Assembly: GCF_014279795.1 (NCBI RefSeq)
Contig: NZ_CP047945.1
Coordinates: forward strand, 950,572-1,014,571
DNA length: 64,000 nt
Source of the DNA: Synechococcus sp. PROS-7-1
GTDB lineage: Bacteria; Cyanobacteriota; Cyanobacteriia; PCC-6307; Cyanobiaceae
Direction of reading: 5' to 3'
Within the stretch, counting starts at the first letter, position 1; every line of letters starts with the position of its first letter. Under the pieces are notes generated by a model. That model searched no databases, had not been told where the DNA came from, and saw only the letters and a program-made list of their open reading frames with translations. Both the position numbers and the translations under genes were made by a program. This document shows, piece by piece, positions 1 to 8,555 of this stretch.

Positions 1-17
1 AGGATGATCAAACAGAT

Positions 18-356
18 GTGGCCGTGACCACCACGGTCTGGTCGGATGGACGTCCTGTGCAGGTGTATGCCAGCCCAACCGATCAGGTGTTCGTCTTCCG
101 TTACAGCGCCAATTACGGAGAGGCGACGGAGGCCCAAGTGCTCAGGGCTTGCAATCTGATCGATGAATTCCCCGTCCACGCCCGTGCGGAGAAGGACGAG
201 GGTGGTGCCTGGGTGATCACCTTTATCTATAAGCACATCGTGCCGGAGGGGGTGGGCCTTGGTGCTCGGGAAATCGTCGGTGTGTTCCGGGTGTTCGAGA
301 AACTGCTCACGGCCCATATGCAGAACTTTCACGCTCTGGTGATGCAGGCGGAGTGA
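18..356 (+). CDS. Hypothetical protein, 5' end at the window edge
   Basis: A 112-residue open frame beginning with GTG. No in-frame stop lies between the window start and this codon, so the true start may lie outside and the gene may be partial. The protein is soluble, with no signal peptide, membrane segment or cysteine motif. It has a mixed alpha/beta look with several aromatic residues in the middle. The 3' end runs about 50 bases into the convergent gene ending at 307. I do not recognise the family. Confidence 0.6.
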   Translation: MAVTTTVWSDGRPVQVYASPTDQVFVFRYSANYGEATEAQVLRACNLIDEFPVHARAEKDEGGAWVITFIYKHIVPEGVGLGAREIVGVFRVFEKLLTAHMQNFHALVMQAE

Positions 357-1422
357 TCCAGGGGTAGTCCGCCAGGATCCGCCGCAGTGAACAGAGCATG
401 GCCAGAACGTCGTGTTGCTCCACCCGACGGCTCCGGCCCGTGTCCTGCGGATGTCCCATCCAATTCCCGAAGGTGCGCACTTGGTGCATGCAGCTCAGCA
501 GCCAGGGGTCCAGCCCCAGGCTGCGCAACTGCTGAATACCGCTGTTGAGGCCTCGCTGCTGGTGGTCTCCGCACTGATGCAGGCAGTGCGCCACCAGACG
601 CTCCAGCAGCCGGCGGGAATGCAGCCCCAGGGAGATCGGTGAGACCTGGTCGCTTTGGAGAAGCTGGATCAGTTCCGTGAGGTCCGCGCCAACCCGCAGT
701 CGTTTGAGGCTGTCGTCCTCCAGAACACAGCGGCACAGATGACGCAGGCTCTCCAGGGCTGCCAGATCCTGGGGTAGTTCCACCAAGGTGTGATGGGGAT
801 CCTTGCGCTGAATCCTGCGGTCGATGGTGGCGCCGAGCGGGCGCAGCACCTGATCATCCCGATCGAACAGGATCAGCCGGTGCAGTTCAGGCAGATGCCG
901 GAAGGCCTGTTTGCAGATCTCCAGCAGATGGGGGTAATCAGCGGCAGCGTCAGGGCCGTTGGGATGGAGACCAAACAGTGGAGCGGCCACGGTGCGGCAG
1001 TGGATCCCCTGCATCGGCAGGATGGCCAGCAGGGAGAACAGACGGTTGAACGCTGTCCAGGGTTGATCCCGCTCCTGTTCATGGCCCAGACCTCCCGCCA
1101 CCACCGCCACCCGCTGAAAGTGGCTGTTCACCGGGCGGCCCCCCTGTCCTGCAGGGACCGGGTGCAGGGTCAGTTCAGCGCTGACCCAGCTGTTCACCAG
1201 GCTTCCGCTGAGATCCACGGCACGTTGTGTGCTCTGAAGCCTGAGCCCGTAGTCCCGTTGCAGTCGGGTGAGGAAGGCATCCGGTGCGGCGCCATTCGTC
1301 AGGCCTTCAGACGACACCGCCAGGAGATCGGCCTCGATTCCCAGACCGGCAAAGGCACCGGCGCGAAGCTCCAGGTTGCGCGTGCCGCTACTGGTCTCGA
1401 GATCGAAGGCATTGAGCAGCAT
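307..1422 (-). CDS. Hypothetical protein with a DUF4145/HEPN-like C-terminus
   Basis: About 371 residues from the ATG at 1422, which has a GGGG ribosome site nine bases upstream. The frame stays open to an ATG at 1509, but that would leave only 11 bases before the divergent gene at 1521. The last ~120 residues (RLLERLVAHCL, a long helix, then VRTFGNWMGHP) resemble the DUF4145 branch of the HEPN fold. The N-terminal half (NAFDLETSSGTRNLELRAG) looks like a globular alpha/beta domain I cannot name. No membrane segments. HEPN proteins often act on RNA or in toxin and defence settings, but the RNase motif RxxxxH is not evident, so no activity is assigned. Confidence 0.6.
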   Translation of the reverse strand: MLLNAFDLETSSGTRNLELRAGAFAGLGIEADLLAVSSEGLTNGAAPDAFLTRLQRDYGLRLQSTQRAVDLSGSLVNSWVSAELTLHPVPAGQGGRPVNSHFQRVAVVAGGLGHEQERDQPWTAFNRLFSLLAILPMQGIHCRTVAAPLFGLHPNGPDAAADYPHLLEICKQAFRHLPELHRLILFDRDDQVLRPLGATIDRRIQRKDPHHTLVELPQDLAALESLRHLCRCVLEDDSLKRLRVGADLTELIQLLQSDQVSPISLGLHSRRLLERLVAHCLHQCGDHQQRGLNSGIQQLRSLGLDPWLLSCMHQVRTFGNWMGHPQDTGRSRRVEQHDVLAMLCSLRRILADYPWITPPASPERESSAYGP

Positions 1423-1520
1423 CGCTGCGTTCCCCACATCTCGCTTCAGGATGGCGACCAAGGCGGATCGACGCCCGCAGTCCGCTACTGGCAAAGTTAT
1501 GCAGCGCATGCGTACGTGCC

Positions 1521-1766
1521 ATGGATGCCACCGATCCCCTCGACCAAGCCAAGGCCATTGCTGATGCGATCGAACGGATCGCCAATCAGCTCACCCCAGC
1601 GGTGATTCGCGCTGCGCGCAACGATGGCGAGGGACGAAACGATCTCGATCGGATCGAATATGCCTTGGGCACCATCGGCAAGGCGTTGATCCTCACCGAC
1701 TACACGATCGATGAGGAGAAAGACATGGACAAGCTTCAGGCCTTCCGGGACTCCCAACAGACCTGA
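1521..1766 (+). CDS. Small acidic hypothetical protein
   Basis: 81 residues, predicted mainly helical, rich in Asp and Ala, with no cysteines, signal peptide or membrane segment. The start ATG is the first in frame. It is divergent from the DUF4145-like gene and lies 42 bases before the CP12-tail-like small gene, so they may share a transcript. Family not recognised. Confidence 0.6.
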   Translation: MDATDPLDQAKAIADAIERIANQLTPAVIRAARNDGEGRNDLDRIEYALGTIGKALILTDYTIDEEKDMDKLQAFRDSQQT

Positions 1767-1808
1767 GGGGCGCAGCGGGTGTAGACCGGAAACAGACGAG
1801 GAGGAACG

Positions 1809-1958
1809 ATGAACAATCTCTTCAAACGCCCGCAGGCTCTCAACACCAAGCCCGTCTTCCGCCCACCCCTCGATCATCGCGGCGAGGATCTGGAGTATTG
1901 GACCCGTCGTTGCGCTGCTGATCCAACGGCGCCCGGGTGCAAGTTGTACGACGTCTGA
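1809..1958 (+). CDS. 49-residue protein with a CP12-like C-terminal tail
   Basis: Short frame with a strong ribosome site (GAGGAGGA) a few bases before ATG. The last 18 residues contain CAADPTAPGCKLYD, a Cys-x8-Cys hairpin followed by an acidic/aromatic end. This is the layout of the C-terminal half of CP12, which binds GAPDH and phosphoribulokinase in a redox-dependent way. The N-terminal Cys pair and the AWD core motif of full CP12 are absent. The start of the tautomerase gene lies 7 bases downstream of the stop. The resemblance rests on a short motif, so a CP12-type role is inference. Confidence 0.65.
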   Translation: MNNLFKRPQALNTKPVFRPPLDHRGEDLEYWTRRCAADPTAPGCKLYDV

Positions 1959-1965
1959 ATCGACC

Positions 1966-2304
1966 ATGCCCCTGATCAACGTGCGCACGTCTTTGACGTC
2001 TGTCGACGATGGCGATGGATTGCTGCAGCAGCTGTCGTCGTTGCTGGCAGAGCAAACCGGCAAGCCTGAGGCTTATGTGATGGCGCTGCTGGAGACCGGT
2101 GTGCCCATGACCTTCGCCGGCAGCCCGGAACCCTGCGCCTATGTGGAGGTGAAGTCCATCGGTGCCCTCCGTCCCCCAGCCATGACCGCGGCCTTTTGCG
2201 ATCTGATCAGTGCGCGAACGGGGATTGCTGCAAACCGCATCTACATCGGTTTTGAGGATGTTCCGGCGAGCTGCTGGGGCTGGAACGGCTCCACATTCGG
2301 TTGA
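1966..2304 (+). CDS. MIF-family tautomerase-like protein
   Basis: 112 residues, the usual length for macrophage migration inhibitory factor and D-dopachrome tautomerase homologues. The sequence opens M-P-L-I-N-V, so Pro becomes the N-terminal catalytic base after Met removal. It continues with the conserved segment around YVMALLETGVPMTFAGS and ends with YIGFEDVPASCWGWNGSTFG, matching the family's beta-strand end with N-G-STF. Family members catalyse keto-enol tautomerisation of phenylpyruvate-like substrates as cytosolic trimers. The natural substrate in cyanobacteria is unknown. Confidence 0.9.
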   Translation: MPLINVRTSLTSVDDGDGLLQQLSSLLAEQTGKPEAYVMALLETGVPMTFAGSPEPCAYVEVKSIGALRPPAMTAAFCDLISARTGIAANRIYIGFEDVPASCWGWNGSTFG

Positions 2305-2419
2305 TCAACCATCACGGGGTTTTTATTTTCTCAAGACTGCTTGAGCGAATCCAACGTTTAGCGGCTTTTGTTTTGCGCTGTGTTCACAGTTGGGATCTGT
2401 TCTCTCTGTGGCAGGCGTC

Positions 2420-5400
2420 ATGGCTGGAGTTGATCAAGCCGGTTGGGTGAATCGCAGTCTGGGCAGGGGGCAGAATTCCAAGCAATTCACGATCGCAGCC
2501 GATTCCCAGATCACTCTGTTGCGTCTTGATACGCAAGGGCGGCGGCTTGACTTCGGTGTTGAGAATGCATCCGAGCAAACGTGGCTTACGGGTTTTCAAG
2601 CAGCGAATGCCGCCTCGCTTGATCTTGAAAAAATTCTGGCCGGCACCTGGCCGCGTACCGAGGGTGTTGCACTCGGTGGACGCAAGGCAACGCCGATCAG
2701 TGCTGATACCTGGCTGCCGATTGCCAAAGATGCTTCCGGTCAACGTCTCAAACTGGAAGAGCTGACCCTGACGGGTAATAGCGCTACAGCGCGTTTCGCT
2801 GGTGGTGTTGAAGCGGTGTATTACGTCGGTGGTTCCGGTCTGCTTGAGAATGCGATTCCGGAAGGTTCTCGCGTCACAGTGAGGGCCACTGTTCGCAGGC
2901 TTGGTGATTTTAATAATGGCATTGCTCTCTATGAAGCTGATGCGCTGACAGGCGCTGTGGATGGCTTGCTACCAGGGGACTCGGGTTATCTCCAGGCCGC
3001 TTTGCAGAAAGCCAGAGAGGCCGGTCAGGTTTTTTCAGCGTTTCAACAGCCAGAATTCGGTGAGTCAGGATTCATTGATTTATCGATCTCGCCCGAGAAG
3101 AATTATGGATTCCTGCTGATCGTTGATGGTGATGAATCCAAGCTGTTCAGCTCCTACGAAGATGCAAACCCAAAAGGGAGTGTACAGGTTTCAAGTTTCA
3201 CCACAGAGGATGGTGCGCTGGCCTTTGGTTTTGAAGATCAATTAACCTCAGGCCGCTCAGACCAGGATTTCAATGACGTGATCCTGACGCTTCCAATCGT
3301 TACGAGTGAAGATGTTCTGTCTGAGGTTAACTATCGAATTGGCTCACTCTTCCCCACCTTGCAGGATGGGAGTCCTAATCTGATTCTCTCCTCTGGTCTT
3401 GAGCTGAGGACCATTGATGGTGAACGTCGTGTGGTTTCCTCGCTGCAGTCAGGAACACTCGATACGCCGATGCGTATTAGCTCCGATCCAGTACGCATCC
3501 CTGGAATCGATCGTTTTTTACGCGACTGGTTTATTCCTCAGCTGACGAATACTACCAGCTCGAAATCACTGTTTAATGCTTATAAGAAAGGCGTGCTCAG
3601 TAAGTGGACAACTCACGCGCGCAATCGATCCATGGAGGATTTACTAAAAATTGGCTATGTAGGACCCGGTAAAGATCAAAGTGCCACTAACGACGATTAT
3701 TGGAACGCAGTTGGAGTTGTTGGTAGTGACCTCTATAAAGCTGCTAGTGATTTAAGTAATTACAAGCCTGCAGAGCTTTGGGATGCTTACGACGGGAGCA
3801 CAACTGTCTTTTCTCGGTTTGATACCGATGCCCTCCTGCAGAGACTTGAAGCTTTAACTGATCCAGAGGCAAATCCCAATCCTGATCTCTGGTACCCCTC
3901 GATGCTTTACACCTTCGGGGTTCCGGGTGAAGGAACGAGTTACCCCGCTCCGGTGTTGATGATGCAACCCGGAGATGGGATGAACCTCAATTTCACTAAC
4001 GATATCAAGGTTGATGGCCTTAACGAAGAGCAAAATCAAGCGGCTTCATTGGTTAGCAACAGCACATATGGCAATGCAGCTGGCGATGGTCTGGGTGCTC
4101 TGAATGCTGTGAATTATCACTTGCATGGCTCGCACACGAATCCCGGTGGATTTGGCGATAATGTCGTCGCTCGCTACACCACGGGCCAGCAGTGGACAAC
4201 GGAGATCGATCTCCCTGCTGATCATGGTCAAGGTTCTTATTGGTATCACCCTCACTACCATCCTTCCGTGAATCAGATGGTTTACGGCGGGATGTCGGGG
4301 CCATTTCAAGTGGGTGATCCGCTCAGTAAAATTCCTTTGTTTAAGGACATTCCCCGCAATTGGGCTGTTCTTAAGACCATGGATGTGGGGATTGACGCTG
4401 AAACAGGCAAGCTTCGCTTGGATGGTTTTGACAATCTCGGCGGTGTCGTCAATCGGATGACGATGGTCACGGTGAATGGCGAATTTCAGCCCACGGCCGA
4501 GGCGGGAGAGGGTGGTTGGCAGGCGATTACGCTCTCAAATCAAACGAATCAAGCGTTTCATAACATCTCGCTGATTCATACGGATTCAGATGGCAACCGC
4601 ACAACATTGCCTCTCTATCTTTATGGAGAAGATGGCCATCAGTATCCACAAATCCGCGCTGCAACTGATGGGATTTTTGGTGCATCTGGTGCTTCTAATC
4701 AGTTGCCCACGGGATATACGCAAGCGGTGGATCTGCTCAGTTTGCCTCCGGCCAAGCGTGTGGACGTGCTGGTGTATCTACCGGAGGGAAAAACCGAGAT
4801 GGCCTCGACCTACTCATTCGAGCAGGATGGTGTTGATTACACGATCAACAATGCCGGCGCTTACCCCGATTTAACTGAGAGCAACACTGGCTTTGGTTCG
4901 AACACCGGAGCCGGTCCTCTCGCCTTGTTCAACGTTGAGGGCGGGCAGGCTTTGCCCACCACTGCGGAGTTGGATGCGGTCATTGCTCAGGCCAATGCCG
5001 GGATTGATGTTCAACAGATTCTCCCAACCACCTCCCAGGCTGACTATGACCCCCTTCAGGTTCCTTCCGTCGATCTGTTCGCCCAGGATGCTGACGGCTC
5101 CGATCTTTGGGATCCAATTCGTCAGCGTCAGTTCAACTGGACCAAAGGCACGTTAGTTGGGCCTGCCAGTGAGTACGACGCCGCCACTGTGGAGCTGCTT
5201 AAGCACTACAGCATGATGAATGATGGTGCTACTTACGAGCCTTACACCAGTCTTCCTGTTGGTAAGCCAGGGGTTGACAATTGGTTGGGTTATAACAATC
5301 CTTTCTTGATCAACGATCATGTTTTCCCCTATGGGAACATGACCATTGCCCAGCTGGGAACGATTGAGGAGTGGGTGAATCGTAATTGGAGTATTAATAG

Positions 5401-7666
5401 TCCTTCGAAATACATTGGTCATCCTTTCCATATTCACATTAATGATTATCAGGTAAAGGATAGTGATACGGAGCTTCAGAATAAGCGCAATCTTGAAGAT
5501 ACGACATCACTCAACTCCTCTGGGTATGAGTTCTATGATCCGGCAGCAAAAGAGGTTGTTTCTTTAGAGCCACAGCGTGGTGAGTTTCACTCCATCCCTG
5601 AAGCTAAAGATCCAGAGAAGATTGCTTCTTTGGCAACCTGGGGGGCTAACGATCAGACCATTCGCATGCTGTTCCAGGATTATTTAGGAACGTATGTTTT
5701 CCACTGCCACATCCTTCCCCATGAGGATGCCGGCATGATGCAGATTGTGACGGTGGTTGAAAATACCGATTCCAGTTGGTTGGTCGAAGCACAAGGCTTT
5801 TCGCAGAACGAATCCGGTGTTCGTCTCTACCAGGCCCAGACCTTTGACTCGGTGCAACTGCTAGCGCTTCCAGATTCCGGTCAGACCTGGAAGCGTGCTC
5901 AAGCAGGAGACCTTGGTGCTGATTTTGTTCAGGACATTGCCCTCGCTGCAGGGGGAGGTGGAGAGGCCGGCATCATCGAACTGTTTGATGGCGCTGCGCT
6001 TCTTCGTGGAGAGACTCTCAGGACCTCCAGATTGACTCCCTATGCCGATTCCAGTTTGGCGCCCTGGGTCTTCATCGAAGATTTCAGTGGGGATGGTCAG
6101 AGAGATCTGGTTACCGCCGGTTTCGATCAGGTGCAGTCGGATGTGGTGAACCTTAAGGATCTTGAAATCAAGGCGTTCTTGTCAGGTGAGGCGCCCGGTA
6201 GCTGGGACGAGCAGTTCAACTTCGACCCCTTTGATGACATCTCCTTGATGGCCCCCCACAGTGTGATGCCCCGAATGGGGCTCAGCGCTGACCAGGTGAG
6301 TGTGGCGATGGCTGATATGAATCTCGATAACTTCCAAGATGTCGCGATCGCTTATGCGGTTGAAGGAGGCGTGCGACTCGTCGTGATTGATGGAGCTGCA
6401 CTGTCACTCACGTTCCAGACTGGAGAGATTGAAGGAGGCTTCTTCGCTGACAGCAACGTGCTTGCCGATGCGGTGTTTTTGGATTCTGGCCTCAGTGATC
6501 TTTCTCAGTTGGTGTTGACCTCTGGATTCAACAGCTATGCCCAGTCGGCACTGGAGAACCTGGTGCTCACGACACAGTCTTCTGCAGGCTCACAGCAGTT
6601 CACTCTGCAACTCCAGGCCGGTCATTTCATCGCCACCAATCTTCCCGATTCTTCAGAATCTGGTGGTCATGGCGGTCATGGCGGTCATGGCGGTCATGGC
6701 GGTCATGGCGGTCATGGTGGTCATGGTGGTGCTGGCTTATCTCCTGATGAACGCATCACAAACCTGCGGAATAATTCATTGCCTCTGTTCCTTGTGGACG
6801 AGTTGCAGCTTGCGAACGGAACTGAGGCCGTCACTCCCACCATCAGTGCAGGCCTTGGTCATGGCGGCACTCTCTTGGACGGTCATGCCGTTATCGCCCA
6901 AGGCAATGAAGTGAACGGAAATGCCTCCAATTCAGACATCCTGATCAACACAACCCAGCAGCTGGTGATACCGCTGGATGGGTTGAATCTGATCAATGCC
7001 GATGATCTCACCGGAATCGTTGATACCACCAGCAGCAGCACGTTCACGGCTGAACAGGTGCAGCAGCGTTATCAACTCACGTCGATGACCTATCTGGCGT
7101 ACACCGGAAAGCTGCTTTGGCCTTCGGCTCTTGCTTCTCAAGCTGCATCGATTTTGGGAACAGGGGAGCAGGCGTCCGCGTTGGTCACGAATCTCTTGTC
7201 CTCGCCGGCTTATGCCGGTGAGATTGAGGCGTTGTATGGAGGCCCCCTTGCTGATCAGAGTGTTAACGACATTGTTGAAATTGCCTACTCCACGCTGTAC
7301 AAACGCTCGGCGACAGCCTCTGAACTTCAGGGTTGGCAAGCTCAAGTGAGTGGTGGGCTGGACCAAACCTTGCTTCCGCAGGCCATTCTTCAGTCCACGC
7401 AAGAGTCGGATCGTTTTCGCGTCGCCCTTCTCAGTGACATCACTCAGTGGACCGCGTTGCAATGGGGTACCAACGCAGAAGTGAGTGGTTCCTACGGTCA
7501 AGGCCTGGTTGGAGAAGAGGAGGTGTCCAATCGATTGGATGGTCTGGCCTCCTCCCTCGGGAGCTACGCCTCATTTGAAGAGGCACAGCAAGGGTTTGAC
7601 CTCTTCACATCCGAGGCCTTGCAAGAGTTGATTGGAACCCCTGTCTCGAAGAGCGGTTTCTTCTGA
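2420..7666 (+). CDS. Giant extracellular-type multicopper oxidase
   Basis: About 1748 residues from the ATG at 2420; the frame is open to a TTG at 2390. Residues ~230-295 match DUF4114 (FGFEDQLTSGRSDQDFND), a domain of secreted calcium-binding proteins. Multicopper oxidase ligands follow: HLHGSH near 565, YWYHPHYHP near 608, HPFHIHIND near 1000 and FHCHILPHE near 1094. The oxidase is roughly three times the usual length. After it come FG-GAP-like repeats (~1200-1400), seven Gly-Gly-His units (~1415-1437) and a DUF4214-like C-terminal domain (~1555-1675). There is no Sec or Tat signal at either start, which suggests type I or other C-terminal secretion. Very large oxidases of this type include bacterial Mn(II) oxidases; laccase or ferroxidase activity is equally possible. 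The gene is AT-richer than its neighbours. Confidence 0.92.
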   Translation: MAGVDQAGWVNRSLGRGQNSKQFTIAADSQITLLRLDTQGRRLDFGVENASEQTWLTGFQAANAASLDLEKILAGTWPRTEGVALGGRKATPISADTWLPIAKDASGQRLKLEELTLTGNSATARFAGGVEAVYYVGGSGLLENAIPEGSRVTVRATVRRLGDFNNGIALYEADALTGAVDGLLPGDSGYLQAALQKAREAGQVFSAFQQPEFGESGFIDLSISPEKNYGFLLIVDGDESKLFSSYEDANPKGSVQVSSFTTEDGALAFGFEDQLTSGRSDQDFNDVILTLPIVTSEDVLSEVNYRIGSLFPTLQDGSPNLILSSGLELRTIDGERRVVSSLQSGTLDTPMRISSDPVRIPGIDRFLRDWFIPQLTNTTSSKSLFNAYKKGVLSKWTTHARNRSMEDLLKIGYVGPGKDQSATNDDYWNAVGVVGSDLYKAASDLSNYKPAELWDAYDGSTTVFSRFDTDALLQRLEALTDPEANPNPDLWYPSMLYTFGVPGEGTSYPAPVLMMQPGDGMNLNFTNDIKVDGLNEEQNQAASLVSNSTYGNAAGDGLGALNAVNYHLHGSHTNPGGFGDNVVARYTTGQQWTTEIDLPADHGQGSYWYHPHYHPSVNQMVYGGMSGPFQVGDPLSKIPLFKDIPRNWAVLKTMDVGIDAETGKLRLDGFDNLGGVVNRMTMVTVNGEFQPTAEAGEGGWQAITLSNQTNQAFHNISLIHTDSDGNRTTLPLYLYGEDGHQYPQIRAATDGIFGASGASNQLPTGYTQAVDLLSLPPAKRVDVLVYLPEGKTEMASTYSFEQDGVDYTINNAGAYPDLTESNTGFGSNTGAGPLALFNVEGGQALPTTAELDAVIAQANAGIDVQQILPTTSQADYDPLQVPSVDLFAQDADGSDLWDPIRQRQFNWTKGTLVGPASEYDAATVELLKHYSMMNDGATYEPYTSLPVGKPGVDNWLGYNNPFLINDHVFPYGNMTIAQLGTIEEWVNRNWSINSPSKYIGHPFHIHINDYQVKDSDTELQNKRNLEDTTSLNSSGYEFYDPAAKEVVSLEPQRGEFHSIPEAKDPEKIASLATWGANDQTIRMLFQDYLGTYVFHCHILPHEDAGMMQIVTVVENTDSSWLVEAQGFSQNESGVRLYQAQTFDSVQLLALPDSGQTWKRAQAGDLGADFVQDIALAAGGGGEAGIIELFDGAALLRGETLRTSRLTPYADSSLAPWVFIEDFSGDGQRDLVTAGFDQVQSDVVNLKDLEIKAFLSGEAPGSWDEQFNFDPFDDISLMAPHSVMPRMGLSADQVSVAMADMNLDNFQDVAIAYAVEGGVRLVVIDGAALSLTFQTGEIEGGFFADSNVLADAVFLDSGLSDLSQLVLTSGFNSYAQSALENLVLTTQSSAGSQQFTLQLQAGHFIATNLPDSSESGGHGGHGGHGGHGGHGGHGGHGGAGLSPDERITNLRNNSLPLFLVDELQLANGTEAVTPTISAGLGHGGTLLDGHAVIAQGNEVNGNASNSDILINTTQQLVIPLDGLNLINADDLTGIVDTTSSSTFTAEQVQQRYQLTSMTYLAYTGKLLWPSALASQAASILGTGEQASALVTNLLSSPAYAGEIEALYGGPLADQSVNDIVEIAYSTLYKRSATASELQGWQAQVSGGLDQTLLPQAILQSTQESDRFRVALLSDITQWTALQWGTNAEVSGSYGQGLVGEEEVSNRLDGLASSLGSYASFEEAQQGFDLFTSEALQELIGTPVSKSGFF
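6661..6729 (+). repeat. 9-bp tandem repeat encoding Gly-Gly-His units
   Basis: Seven near-identical 9-base units (ggcggtcat) in frame within the giant multicopper oxidase gene. They encode a Gly-Gly-His tract that could bind Cu(II) or Ni(II)/Zn(II). Such a repeat should vary in length by slippage between strains. Confidence 0.9.
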
Positions 7667-7689
7667 TCGCTCAACGACACTCCATCGTT

Positions 7690-7854
7690 TCAACGCTGCC
7701 CGAGTAGGTCATCCCAACTGATCAGCTGGGATGACCGATCCGGCAACCGATCCGTTGACTGGTGGCCGCAAGGGCGATGGGTGGTCGAGGACTTCTCTGC
7801 ACCGATCGTTGCGGCAGAGGCCAACGCCTCCCTTCGGGGGGACAAGGTCTTCAT
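7690..7854 (-). CDS. Small hypothetical protein
   Basis: 54 residues from an ATG with a well-placed GGAG ribosome site. Basic, Ser/Thr-rich N-terminal part, then a hydrophobic/acidic end (LISWDDLLGQR). An overlapping 66-codon frame on the other strand (7781-7981) has no clear ribosome site. The 3' part of this gene contains a near-perfect 30-base palindrome (7707-7736). Family not recognised. Confidence 0.45.
   Translation of the reverse strand: MKTLSPRREALASAATIGAEKSSTTHRPCGHQSTDRLPDRSSQLISWDDLLGQR
7707..7736. other. Near-perfect 30-bp palindrome
   Basis: Ten-base arms GGTCATCCCA and TGGGATGACC flank a centre that is itself palindromic (CTGATCAG) except for one mismatch. It lies 41 bases after the stop of the giant oxidase gene. 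It could form the stem of its transcription terminator, but no T-run follows on either strand. It also sits inside the 3' end of the small minus-strand gene. Confidence 0.6.
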
Positions 7855-8018
7855 GGTGGTTTCTCCGTTGAGGTATCTGGATCGCGCTGAATGGTCTGTT
7901 TTCAGGCTCTCTCGGCGTGTAGGCGACGATCGGTCGACCCACTTCACATCAACAATGATGGCACAAGGAATGGTTTCTTGATTCTTCGGCCATACTCTGA
8001 CCCCCGTAAAGAAGGCCC

Positions 8019-8543
8019 ATGGCAGTTCTGGGACGTCAGGCCATTCTTCAGGCGATTGACTCCGGGGTGATCACGATCACACCCTTCAACCCTGAGCTTG
8101 TGGGGCCAGCCTCAGTGGATCTCACCCTGGCCGGCAGCTTCCGGGTGTTCCGCAAAGTGCACGAGGTGATTGCGGTGTGCGAGCACACCGACTACCGAGA
8201 GTTCACCGACAAGGTGGAGGTGCCCGAAGGAGAGCACATCCTGATCATGCCCGGCGAAACAATTCTGGGGATCACCCGGGAGCGCCTCAAGCTTGGACCG
8301 GGACTGTGCGGTTGGTTGGAGGGACGCAGCCGATTTGCGCGTTTGGGTCTGATGGTGCACATCAGTGCTCCGTTCATGGGGCCAGGGATCAACAGTCAGC
8401 AGGTGCTGGAGATGAGCAACTTTGGTCCGGCCCCTCTGGCCGTGGTTCCTGGCACCGCCATCTGTCAATTCATCTTTCAGGAGCTGGATGGCGAGGAGCA
8501 CTACGAAGGCCGTTTTGCCGGCCAGACCCAGCAGAGCTTCTGA
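8019..8543 (+). CDS. dcd: dCTP deaminase family protein
   Basis: 174 residues. The family core GRSRFARLGLMVH (loop plus strand) is followed by VLEMSNFGPAPLAVVPG, which carries the catalytic Glu of dCTP deaminase/dUTPase-like enzymes. The usual HRIDPG segment after the loop reads FMGPGI here, so the protein belongs to a divergent branch of the family. Expected role: deamination of dCTP to dUTP, feeding thymidylate synthesis, in a cytosolic trimer. Start ATG chosen as the first in frame. No operon partner on the same strand. Confidence 0.85.
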   Translation: MAVLGRQAILQAIDSGVITITPFNPELVGPASVDLTLAGSFRVFRKVHEVIAVCEHTDYREFTDKVEVPEGEHILIMPGETILGITRERLKLGPGLCGWLEGRSRFARLGLMVHISAPFMGPGINSQQVLEMSNFGPAPLAVVPGTAICQFIFQELDGEEHYEGRFAGQTQQSF

Positions 8544-8555
8544 TCGCGGGTTGAT

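Noticed and set aside
790-1605. 271-codon open frame on the plus strand
   Set aside because: Antisense to the DUF4145-like gene, with Gln/His/Arg-heavy composition typical of a shadow frame.
6932-7501. 189-codon minus-strand open frame within the giant oxidase
   Set aside because: Antisense to the DUF4214-like end; no ribosome site or family signal.
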